Positions 33,091 through 42,102 of a stretch of 64,000 nucleotides of DNA are shown one piece after another (within the stretch, counting starts at the first letter, position 1; each line of letters starts with the position of its first letter). The position numbers were made by a program, and so were the translations under genes. Origin of the DNA: Paenibacillus sp. PK3_47 (GTDB taxonomy: Bacteria > Bacillota > Bacilli > Paenibacillales > Paenibacillaceae). The notes under the pieces are model-generated. The model had not been told where the DNA came from, made no database searches, and saw only the letters and a list, made by a program, of their open reading frames with translations. The stretch spans positions 6,200,001 to 6,264,000 of the forward strand of contig NZ_CP026029.1 of assembly GCF_023520895.1 (NCBI RefSeq), given 5' to 3'.

Positions 33091-33138
33091 GCGTCCATTT
33101 ATCATATACTGAAAGCATCTAAATGAGATTCATTATCA
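33082..33138 (+). promoter_or_regulatory. Promoter and Fur box of the Btr-like gene
   Basis: TTCATT (33082-33087), 17-bp spacer, TATACT (33105-33110), then TGAGATTCATTATCA (33124-33138), a Fur box with two mismatches to 7-1-7. The box starts 13 bp past the -10, near the predicted transcription start. Confidence 0.65.
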
Positions 33139-33153
33139 ATTACGGCAGGAGCG

Positions 33154-34800
33154 ATGAGCGTGAAGCCTGTATCAAGCTGTTCCTTTGCGGCACCGCCTGC
33201 ATTTCATTTAATGATGCTGGAGAAGTACCGTACTGGTCCTTCACAAAAATCAGCCTGGGAGCTTACAAAGCCAGATACAAGGCATGTATTGTACATAGTA
33301 ACTCAAGGGACCGCTGTTTTGTACGCAGACAGTAACAGATTCCCCCTGTTTACCGGTTGCTGTCTCTTTTTGTCCCCTGACAACAACATACGGATTAGTG
33401 CCCAAGACACAGATATTGAAGCTGTTGAAATTTACAGGCTGCTCTATGAAGCCTCCCCATCTGACTTCATTAGACATGAGCAGATAGAGCTTGAATCCAG
33501 CAGTCTGCTAATTCTAAAAGGCCGATTGGAAAAGCTGCTAAGCTCCGGGACGAGTACAGAAAGTCTTTCGCTGCTGGATAACCATATACTGTTTCAACAG
33601 ATCATGCTGCTTTTGCTGAAGGAGAGCGCCAATATGAAAGAGGAAGGAGACTTATGCAGCCGCGATGAACTCACGGTACAATGGGCTGAGGATGAGCAGT
33701 ATGAGGCAGAAAAAGCAGTCGAACAATCTATAGCCTATCTTCACACGGCTTACAGTGAACAGATCCAGATCGGGAAGCTGGCTAGAGATGCTCATATGAG
33801 CCGCTGGCAATATGGTAATCTGTTCAAAACGTTGACCGGCCGGACACCGATAGAGTATCTTACCGTGCTGCGCATCGGAATATCCAAGCAAATGATGGCG
33901 GGAGAACCGGTGCCGCGCCTGCGCGAAATTGCGGGCAGGGTGGGTTTTCAGGATGAATATTATTTCAGCCGCCGGTTCAAACAAACCACTGGCTGTTCGC
34001 CAAGTGCTTACCGGGCTGCAGGTTCACTCCCGCCGCGGATGGTCTGTCTCCAGTATTTAGGCGAGTTGTTGGCGCTTGGCATACGTCCTGTTGCGGCAGA
34101 GCGGACCATGCTGAAGCTTCTAAGAAACCAGGCATACGGGATAAGCGCATTGGATGAATCCGGACTTACCGAAGCGCTGGTGAAGCTGCAGCCGGAGCTT
34201 ATAATTTATCCTTCATTTACCTCTCCGCTGTTGGCGAGACAACTACGGCGCATTGCTCCTGCATTGGAGTTGCCCTGGCAGGAGGATGTCTATACCCGTT
34301 TGCGGCGGCTCGGCATAATGTTCGGCAGGGAGAAGGCTGCAGAGGATTGGATTAACCGTTACCTCAGCCGCGCTTTCTATTGGCGGAATCGGCTCCAGAA
34401 CATCATCGGACCACAGGAGAGCGCTTCTGCGTTTGCAGTTCATCACGGGCTGTATGTCTATACAGGGCATCATTTCGGACATACCTTGTATCAGGGGATG
34501 CAATTCGCTGTACCGGAAGCTGTAAGAGCCTTGATTGAACGGGAACCGGGACGCAAGTGGAAACGTATTTCCCCGCAGCAGCTGCCTGAATTTGCCGGGG
34601 ACCGCATATTTCTTGCCTATCCGACAGCCGGACAGGACGCATCCGAAGCCCTTCGTCTGATGAAGATCCCTGAATGGAATGATCTTGCCGCAGTCCGGGA
34701 GGCCCGCGCGCACACTATAGAACTGTCTTTGGCTAATTATAATCCGCTAACCTTAGACGCACATTTGGAAGCGGTGGGCGGAATAATTGCGGACAGCTAA
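33154..34800 (+). CDS. AraC regulator with binding-protein domain (Btr-like)
   Basis: 548 aa. Residues about 1-160: sensor-like N-terminus; about 185-285: AraC helix-turn-helix pair (IGKLARDAHMSRWQYGNLF and IAGRVGFQDEYYFSRRFKQ); about 295-548: a binding-protein-like domain without a signal peptide (LGELLALGIRPVA, TEALVKLQPELIIYPSF, FAVHHGLYVYTGHHFG, FAGDRIFLAYP). This is the layout of B. subtilis Btr, which uses the C-terminal domain to sense siderophore in the cytoplasm and activate uptake genes. AGGAG lies only one base from ATG 33154, so GTG 33160 may be the real start. The partner is probably the binding lipoprotein upstream. Confidence 0.85.
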   Translation: MSVKPVSSCSFAAPPAFHLMMLEKYRTGPSQKSAWELTKPDTRHVLYIVTQGTAVLYADSNRFPLFTGCCLFLSPDNNIRISAQDTDIEAVEIYRLLYEASPSDFIRHEQIELESSSLLILKGRLEKLLSSGTSTESLSLLDNHILFQQIMLLLLKESANMKEEGDLCSRDELTVQWAEDEQYEAEKAVEQSIAYLHTAYSEQIQIGKLARDAHMSRWQYGNLFKTLTGRTPIEYLTVLRIGISKQMMAGEPVPRLREIAGRVGFQDEYYFSRRFKQTTGCSPSAYRAAGSLPPRMVCLQYLGELLALGIRPVAAERTMLKLLRNQAYGISALDESGLTEALVKLQPELIIYPSFTSPLLARQLRRIAPALELPWQEDVYTRLRRLGIMFGREKAAEDWINRYLSRAFYWRNRLQNIIGPQESASAFAVHHGLYVYTGHHFGHTLYQGMQFAVPEAVRALIEREPGRKWKRISPQQLPEFAGDRIFLAYPTAGQDASEALRLMKIPEWNDLAAVREARAHTIELSLANYNPLTLDAHLEAVGGIIADS

Positions 34801-34984
34801 AAGACTCCGAAGTATCTTTTGTATCAGCGTTACATAGGAGCTGCCAATCTACTATGAAATATCTTTAAACGGTCCGAGGACATTGTCAGGGAAGCCTTAA
34901 TTTTGTGTAAGCGTATGGACATTAAAATAATGTAAGTGCTTGCAGAACGGCTGATTATGTGTTAAGTTTTAGATGTCACATGAA

Positions 34985-34998
34985 TCTAAACGTTTAAA
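34985..34998. promoter_or_regulatory. LacI-type operator, copy 1
   Basis: TCTAAACGTTTAAA, centred on AAACGTTT, 43 bp before the lacI-family ATG. It is the exact reverse complement of copy 2. A weak promoter TTGTGT-N17-AATAAT (34903-34931) lies upstream, so binding would block elongation or, with another promoter, initiation. Confidence 0.7.
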
Positions 34999-35041
34999 CT
35001 GCTAATGGACAATGGTTCGTATGCTTAGACAGGAGAAGCCT

Positions 35042-36106
35042 ATGAGTACAAGAAAAACCAGCATCAAAGACATTGCACAGAAGGCCAATGTTTCCATTGC
35101 TACCGTCTCCTATGTGCTTAATGGAACCCGTAACGTCCGTCCTGAAACGCATAAACGGGTCACAGATGCCATAGAAGAACTGAATTATAAGCCTAATGAT
35201 ATTGCCAAGAGCCTCAAGCGCAACCGGACGAATACGATAGGGGTAATTGCGGAAGATGTTACCGTATTCAACGCACCCGAAATTATTGACGGAATCAATG
35301 AATTCGGCGACCGGCATGACCAGCTGATCCTGCTGGTCAATCTGCGTCTGGACAAACGGATTGGCCGTGATTTCAGCAATACGGAGGCTTACCGCAAATA
35401 TGCCGCTAACGCGGTATCCGAGCTGCTCAGAAAGCAAGTGGACGGAATTATCTATATCGGGGTGCACACCCGCGACTTGACCGGCCTTATTGATGTTGAA
35501 GACAAACCCATTGTCTATACATACGGCTATACACAAGATAATCTGTCCATACAATACAATGATGAGCAGGCTTCTTATGAAGCAATGGCATACCTGGTGC
35601 GTAAAGGACACAGCCGGATCGCCATCATCAGCGGTCTCATGGATTCCATCCCGTCCAGACAGCGGTTGAAGGGCTATTATAGAGCGGTTACTGAATTCGA
35701 ACTCCCGTTTGATCCTAATCTCATTAAGATGGGGGATTGGGAGCGGGAATCCGGTTACCGTCTGACAGGGGAACTGCTTGATCTTCCCGAGCCTCCGACA
35801 GCCATACTGTCGATGAATGATGTCATGGTAGTCGGTGTACTGGAAATGGCAGGGGAACGCGGAGTCAGTATCCCTGAGCAGCTGTCCGTCATTGGCTTTG
35901 ATAACCGGGAATTCAGTGATTATCTGCGGCCGAGCATTACTACCATGGACCTGCCGCTGCATGAAATGGGATATCAGGCTATGGAATCACTCTATCATAT
36001 GATTAACGGGAAAAAGGTACAGGATCTAAAGATGCCGGAATGCCGGTTAATAGAACGGGACTCGGTAAAGCCCCTGCACACAGATGTGGAACAGCAGCAA
36101 AAATGA
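35042..36106 (+). CDS. LacI-family transcriptional regulator
   Basis: 354 aa: an N-terminal LacI helix-turn-helix (SIKDIAQKANVSIATVSYVLNG) and a periplasmic-binding-type sugar-sensing domain (TIGVIAEDV, DGIIYIGVHTRD, AILSMNDVMVVGVLEMAGERG, VIGFDN). AGGAGAAG (35030-35037) places the start at ATG 35042 rather than ATG 35012. Operators at 34985 and 36133 flank the gene, so it most likely represses itself and the downstream glycosidase-transport operon, with an oligosaccharide or its product as inducer. Confidence 0.92.
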   Translation: MSTRKTSIKDIAQKANVSIATVSYVLNGTRNVRPETHKRVTDAIEELNYKPNDIAKSLKRNRTNTIGVIAEDVTVFNAPEIIDGINEFGDRHDQLILLVNLRLDKRIGRDFSNTEAYRKYAANAVSELLRKQVDGIIYIGVHTRDLTGLIDVEDKPIVYTYGYTQDNLSIQYNDEQASYEAMAYLVRKGHSRIAIISGLMDSIPSRQRLKGYYRAVTEFELPFDPNLIKMGDWERESGYRLTGELLDLPEPPTAILSMNDVMVVGVLEMAGERGVSIPEQLSVIGFDNREFSDYLRPSITTMDLPLHEMGYQAMESLYHMINGKKVQDLKMPECRLIERDSVKPLHTDVEQQQK

Positions 36107-36132
36107 TGTTTCACATCATTTTTTAAAATCAA

Positions 36133-36146
36133 TTTAAACGTTTAGA
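36133..36146. promoter_or_regulatory. LacI-type operator, copy 2
   Basis: TTTAAACGTTTAGA, the reverse complement of copy 1, between the lacI stop and the operon's first gene. An AT-rich stretch around it may be the operon promoter. Confidence 0.72.
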
Positions 36147-36177
36147 TTAATGTAAGGATAAGGAAAGAGGTGATGGC

Positions 36178-38622
36178 GTGACGGCAATTCTGACCAATGA
36201 GAGATATAGGATAGGTCTTAATGAAAGAGGCGCAGTGAATTCTCTTATCTTGCATAAGGATCCCTATGAGATGAACTGGGTTATTGATCCCGGCTACTTG
36301 CAGCAGGCAGGATACATACAGGACGAAGATAAGCTTTTCGGTGAGTGGGCCATTCAGCTGAATGGAGAGAGCCTCAGCAGCTGTGATTTTACACCGGTAA
36401 TTACTCAGACAAATGCATCTAAAGTAGCAATAGAATTTAAGGCCTCCCCAGTTAAGCTGACCATGGTGTATACTTTGGTAGGTGAACAGCTGCGCTGGAA
36501 AATTATACTGTGCAATCCTTCAAATGAAGCAGTGAGTATAAAGGGACTGCATGTCTGGTTCTCGCTGGCCTATGTGATGTTCAGGGATAACCATGTGATC
36601 CGCAATATGCAGAAATCCTGTGCCGTGTTCCCGCATCTGGGCGGAGATTTCTCCAAATTTGCCGCTGTGCGGCGCAGCAATGAAGGACCGCATCTGGGGA
36701 TATACGGCATAGAGGGCAGAACTGTGACGGCCGGTTCCTATTGCCGTTATAGTAACCGCTTTCTTGAGCAGATATCGCCATCGCTGGATGGCCTGCTCTT
36801 TCACCGGCTGTCTCTAATTGAAGACGGGAGTTCATTAGACCAATCAGCTGAAACTGACTGGATTTATGGAGAAGAATACAGCGCCCTCCAACTTACACCG
36901 GGACAGGAGGAAGTGTGGGAGTTTGCGTTTGTTCCTTTTGCAGACATGGATGACTTTTACCGCCGTGGAGCAGCCCTTGGACATCCGCGTTGGAGCTATA
37001 CGCCTGTGCTGCCTGCAGGCGGGGTCTTTGAGGCAACCCTTCAGCTTCCCGAGGGGCAAAGGATTCGGGAACTGCGGCTGCATAGTGCACCGGGAGACAG
37101 CGAGGACATTATTTCCGAGGAGATTACCGGGGAGATTAAAGGACAGGAACTTCCGGTAACAGGTGGAGCCGGAGTCAGCGGCCGGCACCACGTATGCACA
37201 CTCTCCCTTCAGCGGGAGCAGCCCGGAGAACACAAGCTGGAGCTTATTCTTGAGGATGGACGCCGCGATGTACTGGTCTGGAATGTGCTGGAGCCGGCCG
37301 GCAAGCTGCTGAGCAAACGGGCGGAATGGCTCGCCCTCAACAGCTATTCAGGCAATGAAGCGGTTGAACGTCCACATGCGTTCCGGCCGTTATCCAACCA
37401 GGGGGAATCACTGGGAAAGCTGGCTTTCCTGCTGATGAATAACAAGATGGCTTCCCCGGTACCCGGGCAGGTAGCCATGGCTGAAAGAGCTGCAGTGCTG
37501 GATATGAAGGTTCATTGGTTTACAGACGGTGATTTCCGAAAGCCGCGCCCTTTATACGGAACCTTTTACCGGATTTATGACTTCGACTATATCGGACATG
37601 TCTTTTACCTGCTGTCGCAGATGGACGAAAGGCTGCTGAAGCTGAACCCGTCCCGCGTATATTTGCAGTGGGCTGCTGAAGTGATGTGCATGCGGCTGGA
37701 TCCGGATTGCCATCCCGGTCAACGCGAGAAGGACGAATCCCGGCTGAACGGTGTGTTTATACTCTACATTCAGGAGCTTCTGGCAGATTTAAGGGTGGCT
37801 GGATTAACGGATTTGCATGCAAGGCTGCTGCAGCTGTGGGAGGATTTCGGACGGGGCATGGAGATCGGCGTCCAGCAATATGGAGGAGCAGTAACCGAGC
37901 ATTTTTATGATAACGCCGGCTTTGGCCCGACCTGCCAGGCACTGTGCCGTCTGGGCATTACCGGCGAAGCTGGGCGGTACGGACAGCTTATTCTGGCTAA
38001 CATCGGCTTCAGCAATGATTACCGGCTGCAGAATCCGGACCGCTGGTGGGAAGCCTTATCCCCGATGATCCACTCATTATGGGGAGGGCTGGTAGCCGCA
38101 TCTGCACTTGTTGCTTATGAGTACATAGGCGACCCCGCATATCTGGAAGCGGCCTACCGCTCCACGATGGCGGTGTTTAACTGCTATGACTGGAACGTAC
38201 GCTCCACGCCGCGGCGCCTAGCACCCGGAGAAGGCGCTTCTACGTATAGCGTAGCCGCGCCGAATCTGAATATGCCGGAGCTGTCACGGAACCGTTTTGG
38301 ACAGTCGGTTTTTGTAGGCTACAGCGATCCGCTCTTCGCCGCGTTGTTTGCGGATGTATCCGGCGATGACTGGGATATGGGCGAGGAGCTGGCTGCATAT
38401 CTGCCGGGCTTTGGCACAACAGCCTATCTGTACCGTGACTCAAGGGGACAACTGAAATGTGTCAACGGGTTCATCACTGAAGAGCAGGATTCACTGCTGA
38501 TCACAAGCTATGCTGCCTATCCGTCGAGATATCTGCTCCTTGAAGACAAGCTGGAATTTCGTGCTCCGGCTGGGATTTTGCAGCCCCGCATCCGGCTCCA
38601 GGGCGGACAGTTCATCAGCTGA
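36178..38622 (+). CDS. Cytoplasmic glycosidase-like protein (DUF5695-like)
   Basis: 814 aa without signal peptide. The N-terminal third (about 1-270) is a beta-sandwich rich in short strands; the C-terminal half has repeated helix pairs and aromatic motifs (YGTFYRIYDFDYIGHVFYLL, AVTEHFYDNAGFGPT, RWWEALSPMIHSLWGG), as in (alpha/alpha)6-barrel enzymes. It resembles DUF5695-type proteins from sugar loci; the assignment is tentative. It likely cuts the imported oligosaccharide in the cytoplasm. GTG start at 36178 after AGAGGTGAT. It is the first gene of the LacI operon, after operator 2. The catalytic acid cannot be named from sequence alone. Confidence 0.7.
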   Translation: MTAILTNERYRIGLNERGAVNSLILHKDPYEMNWVIDPGYLQQAGYIQDEDKLFGEWAIQLNGESLSSCDFTPVITQTNASKVAIEFKASPVKLTMVYTLVGEQLRWKIILCNPSNEAVSIKGLHVWFSLAYVMFRDNHVIRNMQKSCAVFPHLGGDFSKFAAVRRSNEGPHLGIYGIEGRTVTAGSYCRYSNRFLEQISPSLDGLLFHRLSLIEDGSSLDQSAETDWIYGEEYSALQLTPGQEEVWEFAFVPFADMDDFYRRGAALGHPRWSYTPVLPAGGVFEATLQLPEGQRIRELRLHSAPGDSEDIISEEITGEIKGQELPVTGGAGVSGRHHVCTLSLQREQPGEHKLELILEDGRRDVLVWNVLEPAGKLLSKRAEWLALNSYSGNEAVERPHAFRPLSNQGESLGKLAFLLMNNKMASPVPGQVAMAERAAVLDMKVHWFTDGDFRKPRPLYGTFYRIYDFDYIGHVFYLLSQMDERLLKLNPSRVYLQWAAEVMCMRLDPDCHPGQREKDESRLNGVFILYIQELLADLRVAGLTDLHARLLQLWEDFGRGMEIGVQQYGGAVTEHFYDNAGFGPTCQALCRLGITGEAGRYGQLILANIGFSNDYRLQNPDRWWEALSPMIHSLWGGLVAASALVAYEYIGDPAYLEAAYRSTMAVFNCYDWNVRSTPRRLAPGEGASTYSVAAPNLNMPELSRNRFGQSVFVGYSDPLFAALFADVSGDDWDMGEELAAYLPGFGTTAYLYRDSRGQLKCVNGFITEEQDSLLITSYAAYPSRYLLLEDKLEFRAPAGILQPRIRLQGGQFIS

Positions 38623-38683
38623 TCCTTAGTATTTCATCAACTTATACCGGAGGTCTCCGGCAGCGTTGCTTTCCTGTTTTTAA

Positions 38684-38697
38684 GTTAAACGATTAAA
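38684..38697. promoter_or_regulatory. Degenerate LacI-type operator, copy 3
   Basis: GTTAAACGATTAAA matches copy 2 at 11 of 14 positions and lies about 50 bp before the binding-protein ATG. A GC-rich CCGGAG-gt-CTCCGG hairpin (38647-38660) sits just before it. Confidence 0.45.
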
Positions 38698-38746
38698 CTC
38701 GTTTGGCTTGAAATATATAAGCTTTTATATAAAGGAGGAAAAGAAG

Positions 38747-40165
38747 ATGAAGCATGGCAAGCGTACTCTGGTTCTGTCTCTTGCATTGACTATGGCAATC
38801 TCTGCGCTGGCAGGCTGTTCAGGCAATGCCAACAACTCGGGCACCACAAACGCGGCAGCAGAGGGTACGAAGGCACCAGGTAACACCGGAGAGGGCAATA
38901 ATGCCGCTGCAAAAGACATTACACTTGAACTGCTCTATTGGGGGGATGATGTTCAGAAGAAGCTGGTCGAGGCCGCGACAGAGAAATATACAGCCGATAC
39001 CGGAATCAAAATCAACGCGCAGGTGCTGCCGGCGGACGGAACGTTCGATACCTTTATCCAGACCCGGCTGCAATCCGGCGAGCTGCCAGACATCAGCTAC
39101 ATGGGCGAAGGGGATATTCAGAAATATAATGAAATGGGCATTCTGGAAGACATCTCGGATCTGCTCACAGACGGAAGCATTCCCGAGAAGCTGCCTGCCA
39201 TCACTATTCATTCTCCTGAACAGAAAGTTATCGGTGTAGGCCTCTCCAACCAGATGGAGCTGCTGTTCTACAGCAAAGCCAAGTTCGACGAAGCCGGCCT
39301 GTCGTATCCCCCAACCAAAGTTGAAGAGGCGTGGGATTGGGATACTTTTGTGGCGAATGCCAAGAAGCTCACCAAAGATACGAAAGGAAAGACAGCGGCT
39401 GACGACGGCTTTGATGCGGCACTGACCGAGAATTACGGGCTGGGCTTTACAGCCGGACGTGAATTCCATCATTTCTGGGCAGCAAATGCGAATGGCGGCG
39501 GAATTGTTTCCCCTGACGGCAAAGCGTTTCAGTGGGATTCCCCGGAGAGTGTGGAAGGCATTCAACGGCTTGCCGATCTGGTCAACAAGGACAAGGTAGC
39601 ATCCCCGTTCACCTATACCTGGAGCACAGGGATCGGTTCAGCTGTGGACGCACTCAGCGGCGGTTATGCCATGGCAATAAGCGGCTCATGGGATCTGGCG
39701 AACATCAAGGGCAATGAAGACATCGGAGTGGGTGTTTTGCCGAAAATGAAGAAAGCGGTAACAATGAACGCCGGCGCACCGCTCGTAGTTTATAACACCT
39801 CCAAACATATTGAAGAAGCCAAGAAATTCTACGCTTACATGGTTAACCCTGAGAACAGCCTGGAGCTGCTGAAGAGCGGGGCATGGCTTCCCAATCAGGC
39901 AGACTGGTATACCGATCCGGCTCTGGTTGAGAAGTGGAGTTCCGAGCTTCCTGAAAGTGCAAGGGAAACGATCCTCAGCTACAGCACTACCAAGGATTCC
40001 ATCGTCCAGTGGCCGGCGTATTATGTTCCTGCATACCTGAAGATGAATACGGAATATGAAAAATCGATCGACCAGGCGTTATCCGGCAGCAAGAGCGTCA
40101 AAGAGATTTACGATTCCGTTATGCCTGTCATCAAGACGCTGTGGGAGAGCGGCACCGTATCCTAG
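38747..40165 (+). CDS. Sugar ABC transporter binding lipoprotein
   Basis: 472 aa: signal with lipobox LAGC (Cys24), an Asn/Gly/Thr linker, then a family 1 sugar-binding fold (ITLELLYWGDDVQKKLVEAA, GELPDISYMGEGDI, GGYAMAISGSWDLANI). Binds the oligosaccharide outside the membrane for the two permeases that follow. AAAGGAGG (38731-38738) sets ATG 38747; the frame is open upstream to 38708. Part of the LacI-controlled operon. Confidence 0.93.
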   Translation: MKHGKRTLVLSLALTMAISALAGCSGNANNSGTTNAAAEGTKAPGNTGEGNNAAAKDITLELLYWGDDVQKKLVEAATEKYTADTGIKINAQVLPADGTFDTFIQTRLQSGELPDISYMGEGDIQKYNEMGILEDISDLLTDGSIPEKLPAITIHSPEQKVIGVGLSNQMELLFYSKAKFDEAGLSYPPTKVEEAWDWDTFVANAKKLTKDTKGKTAADDGFDAALTENYGLGFTAGREFHHFWAANANGGGIVSPDGKAFQWDSPESVEGIQRLADLVNKDKVASPFTYTWSTGIGSAVDALSGGYAMAISGSWDLANIKGNEDIGVGVLPKMKKAVTMNAGAPLVVYNTSKHIEEAKKFYAYMVNPENSLELLKSGAWLPNQADWYTDPALVEKWSSELPESARETILSYSTTKDSIVQWPAYYVPAYLKMNTEYEKSIDQALSGSKSVKEIYDSVMPVIKTLWESGTVS

Positions 40166-40228
40166 CTGCTGATACACCCACCATTCTGCACCCGAAGTCT
40201 GAGCTTTATTTGAAAAGAGGGCTGACTT

Positions 40229-41209
40229 ATGAACCCAGAGCGCAAGACCCGTGTGGCCCCCGTCCATGTCAAAAAGCATGCCAAAGGCGCCACCAAGGAG
40301 GCCGTTGCGGGATATTTGTTCGCTGCGCCTGCCATTATCGGATTTTTGGTACTGACGTTGTACCCGATGCTGGCCAGCTTAGTTTACAGTTTTCATAAAA
40401 TTACGATTATGAGCGGAAAGCAGATTATGGATTGGATCGGGCTGGATAACTACATATATATTTTCACGAACCCCAGCTCGGAATTTAAAAAATCAATAAC
40501 CGTAACCCTGGTCTATGCTTTTATCAATGTGGCGCTTGTTATCGTGTTCTGCCTGATCGTGGCCCTGCTGCTGAACCGCAAATTTACAGGCAGGAATATG
40601 CTGCGGGCGATATTTTTTCTGCCGTCCGTGGTGCCGATGCTGGCGACTACCATTGTGTGGCAGATGCTCCTGCAAAATCAGGCGAAGGGCGGACTTGTCA
40701 ACTGGATGCTGCTGCAGCTGGGCATTGCACCTGTAGAGTTTCTGACCGATCCGGACCGGATCTTTTATACGCTGTTCATTATGAGCCTGTGGACCTGCGG
40801 GGGAACGATTGTCGTCTTCATCGCCACGCTGCAGGATGTGCCCGGAGAGTTGCTGGAGGCCATTGAAATGGACGGGGGAAATGCATGGCACAAATTCCTC
40901 AAGGTCACTTATCCGACGATAAAACCGGTACTGTTCTTCCAGCTGATCATGTGCATGATGACCTCCATCCAGATTTACACGCAAAGTGTGGTGCTGTCCA
41001 GAAACGGTGCACCTGACCGGATGACCTATTTTATTAATGTCATGATCTATGATCATTCCTTTGTCCAGGTGGGCATGAGGGGGCTGGCGTCTGCCGAAGC
41101 ATGGATTGTATTCCTGATTACGCTAGCCATTACCGGCGTATTATTCTATTTCCAGGGTGCGCTGAAACGTGATGATTCCATGGGCAAAAGAAAGAGGGGG
41201 AGAGCATGA
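40229..41209 (+). CDS. Sugar ABC permease (MalF/UgpA type)
   Basis: 326 aa, about six membrane helices and the permease EAA loop ELLEAIEMDGGNAWHKFLKVTYP. The N-terminal tail is Lys-rich and cytoplasmic. It pairs with the next subunit, whose start overlaps its stop by 4 bp (ATGA). No ATPase gene is in the operon, so a shared MsmK/UgpC-type ATPase elsewhere must energise it. Confidence 0.92.
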   Translation: MNPERKTRVAPVHVKKHAKGATKEAVAGYLFAAPAIIGFLVLTLYPMLASLVYSFHKITIMSGKQIMDWIGLDNYIYIFTNPSSEFKKSITVTLVYAFINVALVIVFCLIVALLLNRKFTGRNMLRAIFFLPSVVPMLATTIVWQMLLQNQAKGGLVNWMLLQLGIAPVEFLTDPDRIFYTLFIMSLWTCGGTIVVFIATLQDVPGELLEAIEMDGGNAWHKFLKVTYPTIKPVLFFQLIMCMMTSIQIYTQSVVLSRNGAPDRMTYFINVMIYDHSFVQVGMRGLASAEAWIVFLITLAITGVLFYFQGALKRDDSMGKRKRGRA

Positions 41210-42084
41210 GCGCTACAGCAGCAGTGAAATATTCCAGCATCAAACGGGCCAAAAGCCGCAGCAGGATGATTCATCTGGCACTGATCGCGCTGTCCTGCCT
41301 TCTTGCCGTAATATTTGCCTTTCCGCTGTACTGGCTGCTGCGCGGCGCTTTTGTCAGCCATTCGGAAATTCTGGCGAGGCCGCCGGTGTTCTTCCCGGAG
41401 CAGCTGAGTGCAGATAACTTCAAGCTTGGGCTGGAGCGGATTCAATTTTTGCGGCAGCTCTGGAATTCGGTGTCCATCGTCGTTCCATATGTGATTGGCA
41501 CCGTACTCACGACAAGCTTTGCCGGCTATGCCTTTGCCAAACTGAGATTTCCGCTGCGCGGGATGTGGTTTGTGCTGGTCATCAGCAGCATGATGCTGCC
41601 GAGTGCTGTGACGCTGCTGCCGCAGTTCTCGCTGTACACTTCGCTTGGGCTGGCCGGCAAGCCGGCGCTGATTATTCCCGCTTTCTTCTGTGCCGGCGGT
41701 AATGCTTACTTTGTTTTTCTGCTGAGGCAGTTCTTCATGACGATTCCCGGCGAGTTAAGCGAGGCGGCCAAAATTGACGGTGCAGGCCATTTCCGTATCT
41801 ACGCAAGCATCATGCTGCCGCTGATCCGTCCGGCCATGATCGTTGTTGCCCTGTTCAGCTTCATCAACTGCTGGAACGAATTTTTCTATACGATGATTTA
41901 TTTGAAGACAGAAGCCGACTATACGCTGCCGATGGGTCTCTATATCGTCAACGGAATGCGGATTCCGAATTACGAACAAGTCATGGCTCTTGCTCTCGTC
42001 GTTACGGCTCCATGCCTGGTATTTTTCCTGATTGGCAACAAATATTTTGTGGAAGGTATTACGTTGACAGGGATTAAAGGTTAG
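41206..42084 (+). CDS. Sugar ABC permease (MalG/UgpE type)
   Basis: 292 aa, six predicted helices, EAA loop GELSEAAKIDGAGHFRIYASIMLP, and the typical C-terminus EGITLTGIKG. It overlaps the first permease by 4 bp. Together they import the oligosaccharide released by the surface enzyme encoded next. Confidence 0.93.
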   Translation: MSATAAVKYSSIKRAKSRSRMIHLALIALSCLLAVIFAFPLYWLLRGAFVSHSEILARPPVFFPEQLSADNFKLGLERIQFLRQLWNSVSIVVPYVIGTVLTTSFAGYAFAKLRFPLRGMWFVLVISSMMLPSAVTLLPQFSLYTSLGLAGKPALIIPAFFCAGGNAYFVFLLRQFFMTIPGELSEAAKIDGAGHFRIYASIMLPLIRPAMIVVALFSFINCWNEFFYTMIYLKTEADYTLPMGLYIVNGMRIPNYEQVMALALVVTAPCLVFFLIGNKYFVEGITLTGIKG

Positions 42085-42102
42085 AGAGGAGACTGAGTAA
42101 AG

